Of a DNA stretch of 22,674 nt, positions 1 through 9,911 are shown piece after piece. Each line of letters opens with the position of its first letter. Positions within the stretch are counted from its first letter, which is position 1. A program made the position numbers and the translations under genes. Source of the DNA: Euperipatoides rowelli (lineage: Eukaryota > Onychophora > Udeonychophora > Euonychophora > Peripatopsidae); NCBI GenBank assembly GCA_003024985.2, contig PXIH01S0000389.1. The stretch is one strand, 5' to 3'. The notes under the pieces were generated by a model, which was given only the letters and a program-made list of their open reading frames with translations, was not told the DNA's origin and searched no databases.

Positions 1-279
1 ATCCTTTCTGTTTTATTTATTTATTTATTTTTTTAAGATTTAACTGAACTGAAGATTATTCTTGATGGAATAATAATTTCAAATATGTTTATTTCTTGAG
101 GAACTTTACAGTGCTATCAACTCTTCAATCTTATTAACAAATATTCATGATTTTAGTAGTCAAATTAAACTCTGATTACAATATTAAGATACAATTGTCT
201 ATTCCTTGACAAAATTGAATTACAAATTTTGAAGCATATCTAAAGAGCATACATCTAAGCTTATACAGTATATCCTTGG

Positions 280-772
280 TTATTCGATAGAAAAGGGTGG
301 AAGCATGGGCGTCTGCAGAAAAAAATGTAGGGGAGGGGGGGGGATAAAAAATATCAAATTAAATTTTAAGTCATTAAACAAAAGTCTACATTGAAATATT
401 CTTACAGCTGCTGGACAGTGGAGGTTTGCTTCTCTACATCTTTTTACTTCATAGTTGGCTCTGTTTACCATGTTGTTTACTAACGATGTATTGGAAAGAT
501 GAGCAAATGGCTTTGTAGTTATGCTGCAGGGAATGTAGTATGAATTCTGGAAAATTGTAGCGGCAGACTGGAAATTATTGAATTTTCGAACTAAACATTT
601 GTATTGCTAGATGATCTGGTCCGTGTTCGATTTCAGTTTCGACCAGCTGTCTTCCTTGTCTTGAAGTTCTGGCTAATTTCTCCTTGTTTTCTGCTCTGCA
701 TCTGTTTTTATACCTTGTTGCCCTAGTAGCGATGTTTATATTGAATTTCTTCCTATAGGTTGCTACACAAGA
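280..772 (-). pseudogene. Unassigned open segments, Arg/Lys-rich, with one frame slip
   Basis: Two overlapping minus-strand open stretches read on from each other after a frame change near 590-620. The first (772 down to a TAA at 575-577) is rich in Arg and Lys and includes RCRAENKEKLARTSRQGR and EIEHGPDHLAIQ. The second (about 615 down to 280) includes SYYIPCSITTKPFAHLSN and NRANYEVKRCREANLHCP, then degrades into a poly-Pro stretch coded by a C-run. The first segment looks coding by amino-acid mix, and a frameshift would make this a relic, perhaps of a mobile element. I cannot name a family, and the segments do not carry the repeat of the main gene. Confidence 0.25.
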
Positions 773-1220
773 TCATCTGCTATCTTATGCAGATGGAGGT
801 GCCACTATGTGTAATAATTTGGTACTATTATTTTATGATGACAAAGATAAAATTGTGACTTCAGTTTAGTATCTATGGTAACTATGATGAAAATTTCCCT
901 CCATAAGTGAATAAACAGTGCTTCTGCTGTTCTTATCCTATATGCTAGTGTTCCTTTTCATGTTGAGATTTCCATTAGTTAATAAGCAAAATTTAGAGTT
1001 CCAATTTATTGTTCATAATTTAAAGTCTTTATAATAGGATTAAAGGAAAGAGTAAAAAGATGGTAGAAATAGCATAACATATCAAGTTAAAAAAAAAACT
1101 CAATATAAATAAACAAAACTGTAAAAGGTGAATGGTCAAATCAAGTAGGCTACAAAATTAGGAATAAATCTTGATTTATTCTGGAGTTTATCAATTGTTA
1201 TTGATAAATGACTTACGATA

Positions 1221-1258
1221 GGCTACAGTATGTATTTTGGGCTACAGTATGTATTTTG
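1221..1258. repeat. 19-bp perfect tandem duplication
   Basis: Two identical 19-bp units, ggctacagtatgtattttg, lie head to tail with no spacer. Probably replication slippage. Confidence 0.9.
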
Positions 1259-2047
1259 ATCGTAACAGAAATAGTTATCTTGTTTGGAAATTTAAGTAAA
1301 TAAATGCATTGTTTGATGGGAAAAAATATATATTTCAGTGCACTTTAGTCATATTTAAGGGCATTTATAATTGTTTAGTAAGTAGGCTTTTCTAGGCAAG
1401 AACTAGTTTTAGTTAGATTAAATTTCAGATGAAATTTAATAATTTGCTGTTATACTCTTTAGGCAAATAGGCATACTTTAAACTATTTAAACATTTTGCA
1501 GGGATGTAATTTTTTTTCACTTAAATATTGTTCCTTTCTGATGTCAGGAAATTGTTAATGTTATGCTTACCAATTGATTAATATTTAGTGCTGTAATGGA
1601 TGTAATTAAAATATATTCACTAGTACACAAAGGAGTAACAAAATTAGAGATTGGACGAACAAAGCTATCAAAAAGGAATATACAGTATATTCTACAAATC
1701 CAAAATGAAATTGTAAAATAAAATGAACATGAATAACAGTAAATAAGGATTAAAGCATAGGAAATAAAAAAAGTTTGATATAAAACAGTACAGTAGCATG
1801 AAGAAAATCATGACTAGCGCGGGAGATTTTCGAAGGAAAAAAAAAAAAAACTATGTTTTACAAAAATAATTTTATTTTTAGAAGATAGAAATGTACCGGT
1901 ATTTCAAAATATTTTCTATTTTTTCAGAGCTTGGCTGTGAAGTTAAAAGAAATGAAAAAGGAAAATTTTTACTCATGAATGGTATCTCAAAATTCATCCT
2001 CTTCCATTTAGCCTCTTTGTAGAGAGCAGATAACATAGGATGCACAG

Positions 2048-2090
2048 TCATTTGCTACTTAAATTAGTAGCAAATTTAAGTAGCAAATGA
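2048..2090. repeat. Perfect inverted repeat, 18-bp arms and 7-bp loop
   Basis: The arm tcatttgctacttaaatt is followed by a 7-bp spacer (agtagca) and its exact reverse complement. The spacer itself repeats part of the arm (agtagca). Exact identity of the arms suggests recent origin or a template-switch event; there is no following T-run that would suggest a terminator. Confidence 0.9.
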
Positions 2091-2314
2091 TTTAGATTAC
2101 CTAAATTTTTAAGTACACTTACCCCAAACCCCATTGGCTATGCTCCTCACCTCCCCCTTAATATTTCTAATCTTTCTGCAGCGTAATTTTATCTAAATTG
2201 TCTTATAAAAGGGATAACAATTGTAATCTTTAATTATGGGATTTGAATATCTGCTAATCGCAACGTGTGTGTAGTGGCTAAAATGAAAGACATACTAAAT
2301 TAACTTCATTTAGA

Positions 2315-3155
2315 TACCTTTCTTAGTGATCGTGAGACAGGGGTGGTACCTGTACCTTTCTATCAGGGCAGGGAAAGGCCTAATCCTTTCTCCTCTTAAT
2401 CCCTAGTCGACTAAAATCGGGCTGGAACTTAGTTAGGGTTGAGCTAGTTTTCCTTTAGTTTGCTAAATTGTGCTGGTTAATTTAGACCCTGTAGGAGATA
2501 TAACCAGGAATTGGCAAATTTGGCCCCTTTTGATAAATCTTACATCTTTGGGATAGTTACTGCCTATAAAGAGCTTGTGGATGTGATTACATTAGTAATT
2601 TCTAATTTGGGCATTTACATGAAAGAATAGGTGGGGACTAATAAGATCTAATATTTGTCTGGTGATCAACCCCGGAACATATATCTTTTGGATCTTTAGC
2701 AACTAACCCGTGGGATCTTGTGTGCGTTTGCGTGGAGTCCCCCATACTGAGGTTGTGGCGGTAAGATATTTCCAAGTAAGGGTTATATTTGTGGCTTGTC
2801 ATAGAGGCGCACTGCTAAGGCACGAGTGCTATTGTAGCCTACAAATATGACCATTATTAATAGCCTAGGTTACTTTGGAAACAAATAATGTATATGGTCT
2901 TTTGGTTCATGAGATTTTAGGACAAGGTTCCCATCCTAGCAGGTATGTTCTATATTCGCTGTGGTCACCTCTGCTCCCATGCCAGTTTGAGCCCAGTGGT
3001 CATACGAATAATTGAATTTATCATACTAGGATGTAAATTTAGTCTACCTGAATTAGATAGTCTTTCTCCAGATAGAATAGTTAAAGGGGGGGGGGGGGCT
3101 AAGAGGAGGACTATTACCAGCTTGATGAAGGTTTACCATAATTTTGGTATCTGAC
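2315..3155 (+). repeat. Copy 1 of a 0.8-kb dispersed repeat (inverse copy at 10525-11340)
   Basis: This block aligns, with many substitutions and small gaps, to the reverse complement of 10525-11340. Shared landmarks in order include ggggtggtacctgt with ctatcagggcaggg, tctaatttgggcattta, ccccggaaca, agttagggttgtatttgt-like and aaatatgacc motifs, then agatagaatag and a near-terminal gaggattat-like box. It is less AT-rich than its surroundings. I see no long frame conserved between the copies and no tRNA-like head, so it may be a non-autonomous DNA element or the non-coding part of a larger one. A run of 13 G lies at 3086-3098 in this copy; copy 2 has only a short G-rich patch there. Confidence 0.8.
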
Positions 3156-4904
3156 ATACATGTGTAGAATATAGACAGCTTTAACCTAGGCTACTAAACC
3201 ACTAAGATCTCGTATGAACAATGTTTAAACCTCAAAAAAGTATTGTTTACACTTTTAATACAAGCTACAATTATATTTTAGTATGTTTAATGTTATTTGA
3301 ATAGATGATTTTGAAAAGGGCAGAAGTCCAAAAATATACATACATTGAAACCTTTACTAAAGGTGAGTTATTAAAAACTAAATATTAATCGTTATCAGGT
3401 CGATCTATTGTGCTCATTAATTTTTAATTAGTTTTCTATGTTGTTGGAGTTAGGCCTAATAAAATGTTAATGACTTGACTTAAAATAAACCATTCTAATC
3501 TTTAGTCAAATTTTAGGAAAACAATAAGTAAAAGACTCTGGAGGTTTCAAATTTAAAATAATTTATTAAAAATTGATGTTTACATTATTCAACAAAATGT
3601 ATGGTTCTCTTGTGTAAGGCTCATTTTTACTGCTGCCTGTGTCGTAATCAGCAGTCAATTTTCCATGCTAGGATCTCGTACTTGAGATGTATTGCAAGAC
3701 CTGATGACCATCTGCAATATTTTACTGCTTGATAGGTATCCAATTTTCATAACAGTTGGAAGACTTGCTGGAAGGGTTGCAATTATATTAACTTGATGGA
3801 AGATTTATCAGACAGTCATTTTGTACATTTTGTTTGATAGACTCTTTGGGATGCTTCTGGACAGCTTAGTTTAACAGCACACACAATTTCCATATTAGAT
3901 AGGTCACCATTCATTTACATTGGAGATTTTCATGCATCAAGTATCATGGCAACATATTTCAGGAAGGTACAGTAAATCCTGCAGGCTTGCTTAGTTTTTT
4001 ATCAATGTGAAATCTTTGACTTCAAAATAAAAAATTTGACAGAAATGCCACACACTAATTTGTATGTGTAGTGTTTATGTACTGTGTATTCATGTTTTTA
4101 TTATAAATCAATCTAACGGTATGGGTTTTTTATTGAATTTTTATAGTGTTAAGGTTTACTGTATATTCTTAAGTTAGTTTTAATTTTTACTTTTCTATTT
4201 TTGTTGCAATGTATTGAATCGCAATGCATTGTGAATGAAATAAAGTTGCATTTGATTTGAAAAGGGCATGAGTCTACGTCATACTGGTTTCAACCCCAGC
4301 AAAAAGTAATAAGATAGAATCATTGAATTAAGTTCTTGATCACCATTAGATACAATCCTTTCATGCAATAAAACTGCATTAGCAGCCAAGATCATTAAAA
4401 TTGGACTTATTTAACAGCGATTCATTTATCTTTCTTGGCTACATCTGTCTATCTTCTAATCCCACTGCTTCAAATATTTGTACACACCGATTCTATTTAA
4501 TTATATTTAGGATCCAAGACAGGTAAAGTGCTTTTATAAAGCTCGTAAATGAGTAGCAGTAATCATCAGTTCACATCAGGTTAAAATATGGTAGGTTAAC
4601 CCTTTTCCCTCTGCCCACCAAGATCATATTTGTGCCCAATTAACACATTAGCTTAAATGTTGAGCCCTAAAACAGATTGTGGCATGACATCATGGTCAAA
4701 CGCTGCTACTAAAAGTTATGTTGAGTTAAGTAGCCTATTTAGTATTAGTTAAAGATACATATGTAAATTATAACTTTATAATTATGTAAAAGATTTAAAT
4801 TAACATTTAATTTGTCATGTGGCATCAACCTTATGGTATTTGAATTCACTGACCACATTTAATTATATTTTTAATGTTGATAAAAGATAGGTAACAAAAT
4901 GTAC
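3156..4904. other. Downstream flank of the last placed exon, no confident gene
   Basis: If the main gene continues, this is intron. Short open frames occur on both strands between 3600 and 4000: plus 3840-3974 (42 codons, ending TAA) and minus up to 3767. A minus-strand AATAAA lies at 3562-3567. None shows the repeat of the main gene or a motif I recognise. An unconnected minus-strand frame near 4290-4410 is also open for about 40 codons. Confidence 0.4.
4130..4262 (+). mobile_element. Possible 3' end of a plus-strand retroelement or retrocopy
   Basis: An AT-rich, 3'-UTR-like stretch ends with AATAAA at 4239-4244 and then the short repeat tttgatttga (4251-4260). Short 3'-terminal tandem repeats after a polyadenylation signal are typical of CR1/Jockey-type non-LTR elements. 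No reverse-transcriptase sequence is readable just upstream, so this is weak. Confidence 0.3.
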
Positions 4905-5068
4905 CTTCGATATATCCCAACCATTCAACAATTTCTTAAGACTAATATTGTCAACAGCTATGTCATTAAACGTCATGGAAGCAGGCACAGTTTCATCTTT
5001 ATTGATCATTAAAACATCTTTAAGCAGAACCCCATCAAGATAAGCATCATCATTCATAGCAAGTGATT
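4905..5068 (-). CDS. Exon 8 in window: about one and a half repeats, last exon I can place
   Basis: 164 nt, phase 1 in; the likely donor AAG followed by GTACAT leaves in phase 0. Acceptor TTTCCTCAG before AATCACTT is strong. It encodes SLAMNDDAYLDGVLLKDVLM, then INKDETVPASMTFNDIAVDN and ISLKKLLNGWDISK. The last repeat stops about seven residues short of its expected DQ-x-I-x-G end, as at the exon 2/3 junction, so splicing to a further exon is the better reading. The alternative is that this exon is terminal: read-through adds 15 codons to a TAA at 4863-4865, with an ATTAAA about 55 nt beyond. The added residues (VHFVTYLLSTLKI) do not fit the repeat, so I favour splicing. Confidence 0.8.
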
Positions 5069-5151
5069 CTGAGGAAAGAAAATCTTGATAAGTAAAATAT
5101 AGAAGGTAAAATAAATGCTACAATAATTTAACCCATTAGATCATTACTCAC

Positions 5152-5291
5152 TTGTATCAATAGAATCAAAATTCAAAACAGCCTTGATTACTTGATCTTT
5201 AGATAATGATATATATAAATTATTCAGGGCAGACAAGTCAAGTCCATTGATCATCCCTTGGACTGTAACATTACCTTGAACAGTGAGTGAC
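5152..5291 (-). CDS. Exon 7 in window: one repeat close to consensus
   Basis: 140 nt, phase 2 in and phase 1 out, 46 full codons. Acceptor TTTTTTTAAG before GTCACTC; donor GATACAA followed by GTGAGT. It encodes SLTVQGNVTVQGMINGLDLS, then a segment with YISLSKDQVIKAVLNF, and ends SIDT. The V-x-G-N-V, INGLDLSAL and DQVI motifs make this one of the least diverged repeats. It is separated from exon 8 by 83 bp and from exon 6 by 839 bp. Confidence 0.9.
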
Positions 5292-6130
5292 CTTAAAAAA
5301 ATAATAGAAAGGAATAATGAACAATCTAATTGTTAACATTATCATGAATTTTCTATTTAGATATTTAACTTCCATATGAAATATTAAAACATTTAAAAAA
5401 AAAAAAAACATGCTTTTAAAATGCACTAAAAAGTAGAAAATTTTGGGCAGTACAGACGACTAAAATAAAGGTTAGGCTTAAAAAATTATTAGCCTTACAC
5501 GCTTTATTTTTAGTCATATAAAGTAAGTAGCTGTTTAATATTTAATAAATTTAGTGCAGTTTAGCATTAATTAGGACCGATTGTATTTTCACTTGGAAAA
5601 CGACAAATTCACTCAATTGGTTAAGTTGAAGTGAATAAAAAATCAATCCCAAAATTTGACCCGGAAAAGACATTGAAAGTTAAAGCATGATTATAAAAGG
5701 GTTAATCACGAAGCTGTTTAATTTTCACATTCAAATGGACTTTTTGCCAAAGCAGCTCCCCAATGAGGCTGGCAGACTAACCAGCTGTATCATTAACTGA
5801 TCCCACATTTCACAAAATTGTTTAAATGCTTTATCTAGATGCTATCCAGGGCATTCACTAATTTAAAAAAAATTAGATTTGCTGAGATTCGGTTATGGAT
5901 TATAAATTCCCTCAATGGGCATCAGTTTATAAAATTTATATTACTTATTTCATGGTTAATGTATAATTATAAAAAGTAAAATAAATGCACATTTAGAAAA
6001 ATCAAAAATTTTATTTGCCACATTTTGTGACAATTTCAATAAAAAAATTCTGCAAAATAGCAAATAAAGATTAATCCACGATCCACGGTCACATCAACAG
6101 TATACTGTAAATGAACAAAAATAAACTTAC
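5292..6130 (-). other. Intron between exons 6 and 7
   Basis: 839 bp with no coding signal. It contains an A-run at about 5396-5408 and otherwise featureless AT-rich sequence. Confidence 0.7.
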
Positions 6131-6275
6131 TTAGAATAATCTTTCTGGCCACTAATACTTCCAGCAACATCTTTAAGAACTACTGTTTTAGCAAATTCTT
6201 CTAGGTTGATTCCATTAAAAGTAGTTGCAGTGACATCACTAGGGAATGCAACAGGACTGCTGAACACTTTGTGAC
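6131..6275 (-). CDS. Exon 6 in window: one full repeat
   Basis: 145 nt, phase 1 in and phase 2 out, 47 full codons. Acceptor GTTTATAG before GTCACAAAG; donor TCTAA followed by GTAAGT. It encodes H-K-V-F at the head, then TTFNGINLEEF as the ING-L core, VVLKDVAGSISG at the repeat end, and QKDYS starting the next. The phase-2 exit is the only one in the window and is met by exon 7, whose single leading base completes a Lys codon. If the donor were placed three or more bases later, an in-frame TAA would be included, so this boundary is well fixed. Confidence 0.88.
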
Positions 6276-6646
6276 CTATAAACATAAGATTTAAACTAAG
6301 TTTTTTAATGCTCAATATTGAATTACCTAACTTGATAAATTTACTATTTTTAGGGTCAAATTAAATCAAAATTAGGAATTTTAATTTTACTGTCGAGTAA
6401 AATTTTGAAATTTATATTATTTTGAATATGTAGGCTTTAGTTCAGTCAAATGATAATTTTTGGAAAAAGTTAGCAACAAGCTGATTTTTTGTAGAAACCT
6501 TCACCATTTTATTTAATATTACTAAAAGTCCCCATCGTCCGTGTGTGTGTGCTTCAGCCGCCATGTTGGAAAATGGCGACCAGTAAATTGGTTTTTTGCA
6601 TTTTTAGAGGAAATGGTAGTCCGCACAACAAAATTCCAATAGATAA

Positions 6647-6672
6647 TTGTAGAGAATTTAAATTCTCTACAA
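6647..6672. repeat. 26-bp perfect palindrome in the left foldback arm
   Basis: The sequence ttgtagagaattt is followed at once by its reverse complement, with no loop. It sits about 170 bp inside the outer end, mirrored by a different palindrome at the same depth in the right arm. Confidence 0.9.
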
Positions 6673-7474
6673 AAAAAATATTAATCACTATGGCTAGGAC
6701 AAAGTGTTTAGCTGCAAAATACCAGTGAAGGTTTAATTTGTCGTCTGGATGCTGCAACTTTTTGCATCAATACCCCCACACACTATCCTTCATACTTCTG
6801 CAATAATTTCTTTCAGTATGTTAAACAAGAGTATTTAGAATGTAAATATAGTTTGGTTACATGTCAATTGTTTTTATAATTAAAATCAAAGTGTGGGAGA
6901 GGAGGGGGTGAGGGCTGAGATAATTAAAATTAGGCATGAAAATTGATTCTGTATAATATAAAACTATTGTCTCATACATTCTTAACACTTCAGAAAACTA
7001 TCAGAATAAGTCCTTGCCTTCCATGTTTTCATAAGAATAGCATTGATAGTACATTAAGAGAGCCAGATGTTGTAAATGATCTCATGTGGAGTATGTAAAT
7101 TGAGTTTTGCCTTAGTAGTGGCGATGATTGAATAGATGTCTGTACAATGTGTAATGCTATTTTATTGGTTAAAAGTCAACTGACATTCCTGTGTTTCTAA
7201 TTCTAATTAAGTCTACTTTATTTACTGAAAACTCACTTTTATTTGAAACATTTCCCACCAAATAAACTAATTGTATGGCGTTTTTATTTAATATAAACAC
7301 TTTTGGAACATATTAGTGAAAAAAACTTATTGCAAAAGTATGATTTATAGTGCGAGTGGGTATTGAGGCTGAGAGTTGCAGCATCTATACAAATTACAAC
7401 TTTTTTTTTTTTGCAGCTAAACGCTATGTCCTAGCCATAAGTGATTTTTAAATTTTTGTAGAGAATTTTATCCT

Positions 7475-7496
7475 CTACAATTATATATAATTGTAG
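7475..7496. repeat. 22-bp perfect palindrome in the right foldback arm
   Basis: The sequence ctacaattata is followed by its exact reverse complement. It lies next to a gtagagaa...cctctac imperfect hairpin, so two nested stems occur within about 40 bp, at the same depth as the palindrome in the left arm. Confidence 0.9.
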
Positions 7497-7919
7497 TGAG
7501 GACTACCATTTCCTCTAAAAATGCAAAAAAATAAATTTACGGTCACCATTTTCCAGTATGGCGGCCAAAGCACACTCGGTGGGGACTTTTAGTATGCTAA
7601 ATAAAATGGTGAGGGGAAGGTTTTTGCAAAAAATCAGCTAGTTCCTATTTTTTTCCCCCTAAAAAGGGTCTAATTTGATGACTTCTAATTAAATTGTTTA
7701 AGCAATAACTATATGGATATAAAGAAAATAAATCTTATGAAAATTATGACTTACCTTTCCTGCCATAATTATTTTGGATTTTTAATTAGATTAAAAAAGT
7801 TAGCCTAATTTTTTTAAATTTAAAATTAGAAATTAAATGATAGCATTACCCTATAACATGCTAACTATGAAAGTGACAGGTGAATGTATAAAATTAAATT
7901 TAAACAGGAAAAACTTTAC

Positions 7920-8018
7920 CAAAAATAGTTTGATCTGTTGATAAAGTTACAGCCATCTTCAAAAAGTCTTCCACATCCAGAGAATTCAGGAGACCAGAAA
8001 TGAAAACCTTTGATGAAT
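7920..8018 (-). CDS. Exon 5 in window: one repeat body
   Basis: 99 nt, 32 full codons, phase 1 in and out. Acceptor TTTCATAG before ATTCATC; donor TTTTTG followed by GTAAAG. It encodes SSKVFISGLLNSLDVEDF followed by a segment ending LSTDQTIF; the split Gly follows. Joined to exon 4 it completes a repeat with a GLLNSLDVEDFL core, which closely echoes the GLLNSIKV core of exon 4 and suggests the two arose by local duplication. The DQTIFG end matches DQIVEG in exon 3 and DQVIKA in exon 7. The exon is 6.9 kb from exon 4, and the gap holds retroelement debris. Confidence 0.85.
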
Positions 8019-8059
8019 CTATGAAATATTAAGGACAAAAAAATTGGGATGACTAAATT

Positions 8060-8720
8060 GCTTATCACAAAAATGTCAAATAATTGTAATAACTGGGTGG
8101 ATCAATAAGAAGCAGAAAGACCATCTTATTGATTCAACATGAACTAACAAATTATCACAAATCCATCTGTGTTTAAATGAACTTTTTTCATAAAAGGGCA
8201 ATTCCAATTTATTCCTGGCATATTTAAAATCTCCCATTAATAAAATAGGAGTTTTCCTTTTTTTCTTCCAATCACATTTGATATTCTTTTAACTCATTCC
8301 ATTGTACTTAAAGGAACATCTAAAAAAAATTAACAATTTTTTGAAAATCAAATAATTCAACTATATTAATGTTTGCAATCGCCAATATTTAACACTTCAT
8401 GCATAACTATTAGATATAAATACAATTGCCTTATTTGAATAAAATTCTATATCTTTCTATTATCCTCCGATTTCATTATTCATTGAATCAGCTGTCAGCC
8501 AAGATTATATTATCTCTGGTCTTTTATTCCTTCATGCAAACCTTTTTTATTTTTAAAGGAATTATATCTTTCTACATTTTAGATTTCAGGTCTCGCATAT
8601 TTTGATGTTTTAATCCATTAACTTTCACATTTAGAGTACCAATATTTATATCAATATCTAAAATCAATAAGCTTTATCATCGATTGTTCAATATTGACAA
8701 CTTGATCTGAAGATTTTAAC
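8060..8720 (-). mobile_element. Relic of a non-LTR retrotransposon: endonuclease region
   Basis: Broken minus-strand frames carry landmarks of the AP-type endonuclease of LINEs, in the expected order. From high to low coordinates: NIGTLNVKVNGL (the N-x-x-S-L-like start), PEII then SWL (the T-E-T-W-L-like motif, near 8500), NEIGG followed by a KAIVFIS strand (the G-x-A-I-Y-I-like strand), then LLMGDF near 8235 and L-x-H-V-x-S-I-R. Stops and frameshifts interrupt it several times, so it is dead. It lies in the sense direction of the host gene, inside the intron between exons 4 and 5. Family is CR1/Jockey-like by motif style, not resolved further. Confidence 0.7.
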
Positions 8721-9632
8721 CACTTATAACAAATAAATATAATTTGGAACAATATCACTGCAAAGATCTAGTAGTTCAATTTCTTCAACAATTTGCGATT
8801 TAATAAAGATTAAAATATTAACTACAGTACTTTAAATTAAATCAATCTCATTATACAATATACTGTATCTGATTTTAGTTTTTAAATTGGATTTTCCAAC
8901 CAAAACAATATTGACCAAAATGGCATAACAAATTTCATCTTGTCCTAAGAGATCTGCAACACTATCTTCGTTCAGAGATCTATCATAAGACTGTAAACCA
9001 TAATCTTTATTGGTTTCTTCCACATTTTTGGAATAATTAGAATTTAGAAACTATTTGAATTACAAAAAAGAATCTCCAAACGAGACACTAATATCACAAA
9101 CGCCATCTTCAATGTTTGTTACAGGACTGTCTTGTTTTTGTCCTTATTAAAATAATTACTAGATATTATTGACCAATGAAGAATAAGATATAACTCATTA
9201 CAAATAAATTTGTTGATTGCCTTAATTTCTTCATTCCAAATTCAATTTTAAAATTCTATTTAGATACTAAAAGTCAGATTTATAGGCTATGTATATTTAG
9301 ATTAAGATAATCTTTAAAATTGTATGCCAATAAACACGTGAGTTGATATTTTGATCAAAATCACTTAAATATTTGTTGCATCTTCCTTCAAAAAATTGTT
9401 AATATGATAATTCAATAGAAATTGGAAGACCTAAGTGGTTAATCCAGTGAATTTCAGTCTCAATACAGGCTCATCTGTTTTTATTGCATCAATTATATAC
9501 ATCTGTTGTATAATTAATTATATTAAAATAACAAATTTTCTGAGTGTCCATTCCAAACTCTTTAAATTGCATTTTCTCCAATGGTTTGTCCAGTTATGTT
9601 GAAATTTGAAATTGGTGTTCCCGCAGAGGATC
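8721..9632. other. AT-rich intronic stretch, perhaps upstream part of the LINE relic
   Basis: A 63-codon minus-strand frame at 8832-9023 lies just upstream of the endonuclease relic and might be part of the same element, but it carries no motif I know. Nothing else is recognisable to 9632. Confidence 0.3.
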
Positions 9633-9732
9633 TAGAATATGTATATAAAAGGTCAAGGTCCTAGGTGGTCATATGGGGGTGGTAGAATATGTATATAAAA
9701 GGTCAAGGTCCTAGGTGGTCATATGGGGGTGG
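9633..9732. repeat. Two perfect 50-bp tandem units, with a diverged relative downstream
   Basis: The 50-bp unit starts tagaatatgtatataaaagg and ends catatgggggtgg; both copies are identical. The sequence before the pair (gttgaaatttgaaatt, near 9599) and the stretch at 9779-9840 (gttcaaatttgaaattt, then ccttagtggtc and catgggggtgctaggg) form a more diverged longer repeat of the same layout. So an older repeat of about 180 bp contains a young internal duplication. Confidence 0.9.
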
Positions 9733-9887
9733 TAGGGAAGCCCCAAAAATCTAAATTTTTTTAAATGCTCCAATTAAGTTCAAATTTGAAATTTGTTACT
9801 GTACCTTAGTGGTCTACAATTCACATGGGGGTGCTAGGGTGGCCCAAATGAATTCGGTCATTTTAGACAATGAAATAGACTTTCCCA

Positions 9888-9911
9888 TTTTTTTTTGGGG
9901 GGGGGGGGGGG
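9888..9911. repeat. T-run followed by 15 G
   Basis: Nine T are followed by fifteen G. The same T-then-G arrangement recurs at 13705-13734. Confidence 0.95.

Larger units (their letters stand above)
773..2314. other. Non-coding AT-rich stretch with small repeats
   Basis: No coding signal on either strand. It contains a 19-bp perfect tandem duplication (1221-1258), an A-run near 1839-1851 and a perfect 18-bp-arm hairpin (2048-2090), listed separately. The rest is unremarkable AT-rich sequence. Confidence 0.5.
6479..7639. mobile_element. Foldback element with inverted arms of about 300 bp
   Basis: The left arm (6479 to about 6790) and right arm (about 7345 to 7639) are imperfect reverse complements over their whole length. 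Shared boxes read inward from each end: agctgattttttg, ccattttattta, actaaaagtcccca, a gccgccat/tggaaaatgg box, tgcatttttagaggaaatgg, tagtcc, tgtagagaa, atggctaggaca, gtttagctgcaaaa and gatgctgcaac. The centre (about 560 bp) has no coding frame. Weaker similarity may extend outward to about 6445 and 7685, so the true ends and the target-site duplication are not settled. It fills most of the intron between exons 5 and 6. The form fits a non-autonomous DNA transposon (MITE or foldback type); the superfamily is unknown. Confidence 0.85.

Noticed and set aside
2945-3154. 69-codon plus-strand frame
   Set aside because: It lies in copy 1 of the 0.8-kb repeat and includes the G13 run; copy 2 does not preserve the frame.
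4290-4410. Minus-strand frame with an NAVLL and GDQ string resembling the gene's repeat tail
   Set aside because: The spacing is wrong for the repeat, there is no KxF head or ING core, and no acceptor gives the phase-0 entry needed after exon 8.
4863-5057. 64-codon minus-strand frame as a complete small protein
   Set aside because: It is the inside of exon 8 plus intron read-through; the repeat begins upstream of its ATG and the added tail does not fit the repeat.
6543-6757. Overlapping 61- and 67-codon frames on both strands
   Set aside because: Both lie within the left arm of the foldback element; their counterparts in the right arm are not kept open.
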